Below are positions 62,248-64,000 of a stretch of DNA of 64,000 bases, piece by piece. The notes below the pieces were generated by a model. The model ran no database searches. It was not told the origin of the DNA and was given only the letters and a program-made list of their open reading frames with translations. The DNA lies in NCBI GenBank assembly GCA_051294375.1, contig JBJCIZ010000744.1, positions 500,264-564,263 on the forward strand. Reading direction: 5' to 3'. Positions within the stretch are counted from its first letter, which is position 1, and each line of letters starts with the position of its first letter. Both the position numbers and the translations under genes were made by a program. Source of the DNA: Paraspadella gotoi. Its lineage: Eukaryota; Chaetognatha.

Positions 62248-63805
62248 TGCCACTCGCGTCGGTGATCCGGCCGCCTCGTCGGATCTTGCTCACCGATCGT
62301 CACGTTCGGTTCGGCCGCGCGAGACGACGACGGAGCCCCCGGTGCTGAATTGGAAAACGTTTTATGGCTTTATGAATTATGACGTGAAATCATACATAGG
62401 ATTCCCACGTTTGATAGGAAGTCTTTTTTTTTTAGAGAATCATTCTAACCCTTAATCCCAATCCTCCCCTTTGGAATTGGGGCTCGGCGCCTCTTCAGTC
62501 CCTATCGCCGACGCCGGCCAGCCTGCCGACACAGCGCGTCCGACGGCTGACGACGGCTCGTCGACGGGTACCGATCCGAGGAGTAAAGTGAGGAGGAAAG
62601 GTTGGTCTCGGGTTCCGCTCATCGGGATCTCCACCACATACGTAGCGGCCTTGGGACAGAGGACGGCGATAGGATTCCAGAGAATGACGGCCGGGACCCG
62701 GGTCCAGTCGGAGCAGAGTACTTAATTTGGATGAGGGCCATCAGGGCTCGGTCACGATTCAGATAGGCACTGGGAGGTTTAAGAGGGCAAATGGGAAGAC
62801 ATAAGTGAGGAGAGCTTTAATATAAGTGGTGGAGAATTTTGGGAGACTTTATAGTGGAAGAGCTTTAATAAGTGGAAGAGATCTTTAATAAGTGGAAGAG
62901 ACCTTTAATAAGTGGGAAGAGACCTTTAATAAGTGGAAGAGACCTTTAATAAGTGGAAGAGACCTTTAATAAGTGGAAGAGACCTTTAATAAGTGGGAAG
63001 AGGACCTTTAATAAGTGGGAAGAGACCTTTAATAAGTGGGAAGAGACCTTTAATAAGTGGGAAGAGACCTTTAATAAGTGCGGAAGAGACCTTTAATAAT
63101 CTATTTATTCGTTTTTTTAGTAGCCCTTAACTAATATCTAAATTATAAGTAAAATAAAACCTGATTTAGCAACAAAGGGCCTTTCCAGTAGATGCAAAAT
63201 CATTCCCGACGCAACCGAAATTCCAGATGACGAAAGACGGCGGTGAAGTAGTCGAGGGTAACGTTAGTAAGCCTTGACCACTTCGCTATCAAGGTAAGAT
63301 TAAGACTCATTACAAATTTGTTTGGTTGCTAGGAATATGAAAACAACAACCACGCTAGAAAAACCACCAGCCAAACGATACAAACAAAAACTAAGAAAAC
63401 AAAACCAATTTGGAAGACGATCAATGAAATCAAAGGCTAAAAAAAATCAAGAAATCTACCAAGAAAATTGACGTTGATCAATATAACAAATAAATGCCGA
63501 ACAAATTACTCAACAACCAACCAAAAACTAAAACAATTGGATCTACAATCAAGAAAATACAAACAACCAATCATGAGCATGAATCCAAACCTCAGGTAAA
63601 AATAGGAGAAGAGAAAAGAGCATCATGAGAGAGGCGAGGATGAGCCAGCCGCTGGATGAGACTTGTAGCAGCCCGCATTTGTAGAGGAAAACGAGCAGCA
63701 CCGTCATGACGACGATGACGGAGATCATGATCATCGCGTTGATGAGAAGGCGTAACCCACTTTGGCGGCGCTCGATCCCGCGCTCTCTTCCCGCATGGGC
63801 GTGTA
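62248..63805 (-). pseudogene. PSEN: Error-rich second copy of presenilin middle exons
   Basis: Collinear with 57250-60566: equivalents of exons 57350-57225 (about 62345-62248), 57776-57469 (about 62770-62462), 60053-59933 (about 63303-63182) and 60566-60354 (about 63805-63592). Frequent one- to four-base losses and gains break every exon. The intron between the second and third is shortened to the 22-bp array (about 62790-63098). Most likely a redundant low-quality contig or other haplotype,not a second gene. Confidence 0.8.
62790..63098. repeat. 22-bp tandem array, second copy
   Basis: About thirteen units of AAGTGG(G)AAGAGACCTTTAAT, more than in the first copy, with damaged units at the left edge. 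Confidence 0.85.
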
Positions 63806-63884
63806 GAGTCTGAGATGAGAGGGAGGGGCAAAGGAAAGTTGGAGTCAAAGTATTAATTATTTTATTATTTTTTTAAAAATTTCA

Positions 63885-64000
63885 GATTTTAACTTCATAG
63901 CTCAGAAGTGCAGACATTTCTTGACCGGGCACAAACAACGGTTTGAAAACACAATGATAGCAATAAAACATTAAATCGAACCGATGGGACATGCCCGAGC
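63885..64000. repeat. Inverted copy of 62018-62139
   Basis: Starts CAGATTTTAACTTCATAGCT and continues to CATGCCCGAGC at the window end. It follows directly from the presenilin intron sequence that precedes the gap at 60641, so it is the true continuation of the middle contig. Confidence 0.8.

Noticed and set aside
62248-63805. A second presenilin paralog
   Set aside because: Every exon is broken by small indels, intron sequences match as closely as exons, and it lies in an inverted, redundant contig.

Overview
This is nuclear DNA from a metazoan animal, most likely an invertebrate. Protein-coding genes are split by short GT-AG introns. Exons are GC-rich and introns and spacers are AT-rich. 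The encoded proteins (SMN, presenilin, G-beta-5, BCAS3, DNA-PKcs) are animal-type. I cannot name the phylum from sequence alone. Two 25-N gaps (8538-8562 and 60641-60665) show that three contigs have been scaffolded. The outer two contigs carry error-rich partial copies of genes on the middle contig.

Layout. Positions 1-2090 hold AT-rich DNA with a decayed tandem repeat and GA-rich low-complexity tracts. Positions 2091-3537 are a partial, frame-broken copy of the RPUSD4-like gene. Positions 3538-7821 are a degenerate DIRS-type (tyrosine-recombinase) retrotransposon bounded by about 50-bp inverted repeats. The middle contig (8563-60640) carries eight main genes, all on the minus strand. From right to left (transcription order) they are presenilin, BCAS3, GNB5, a FLYWCH-type zinc-finger gene, PRKDC/DNA-PKcs, glucose-6-phosphate isomerase, SMN and an RPUSD4-like pseudouridine synthase. 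Two genes are nested in PRKDC introns: a single-exon DnaJ gene (minus strand) and an unrecognised multi-exon gene (plus strand). The last contig (60666-64000) has the presenilin TM1 exon on the plus strand, then a corrupted second copy of the middle presenilin exons. That arrangement is best read as misassembly.

For seven genes I rebuilt complete reading frames by matching splice phases: RPUSD4-like 798 aa, SMN 365 aa, GPI 586 aa after one apparent 1-base insertion, DNA-PKcs 4041 aa, GNB5 443 aa, BCAS3 1056 aa, DnaJ 206 aa. The genes do not form one pathway. DNA-PKcs acts in end joining, SMN in snRNP assembly, GPI in glycolysis, G-beta-5 with R7-RGS proteins, presenilin in gamma-secretase, RPUSD4 in mitochondrial RNA modification, and BCAS3 in autophagy and cell migration.

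The most interesting biology is the uniform gene orientation with intergenic gaps of only 197-319 bp between FLYWCH, PRKDC, GPI and SMN. This could reflect operons or outron-bearing genes. Other points of interest are a foldback element with a tRNA-Gly-like loop, two copies of a tRNA-like SINE family, and a roughly 490-residue N-terminal extension on RPUSD4.
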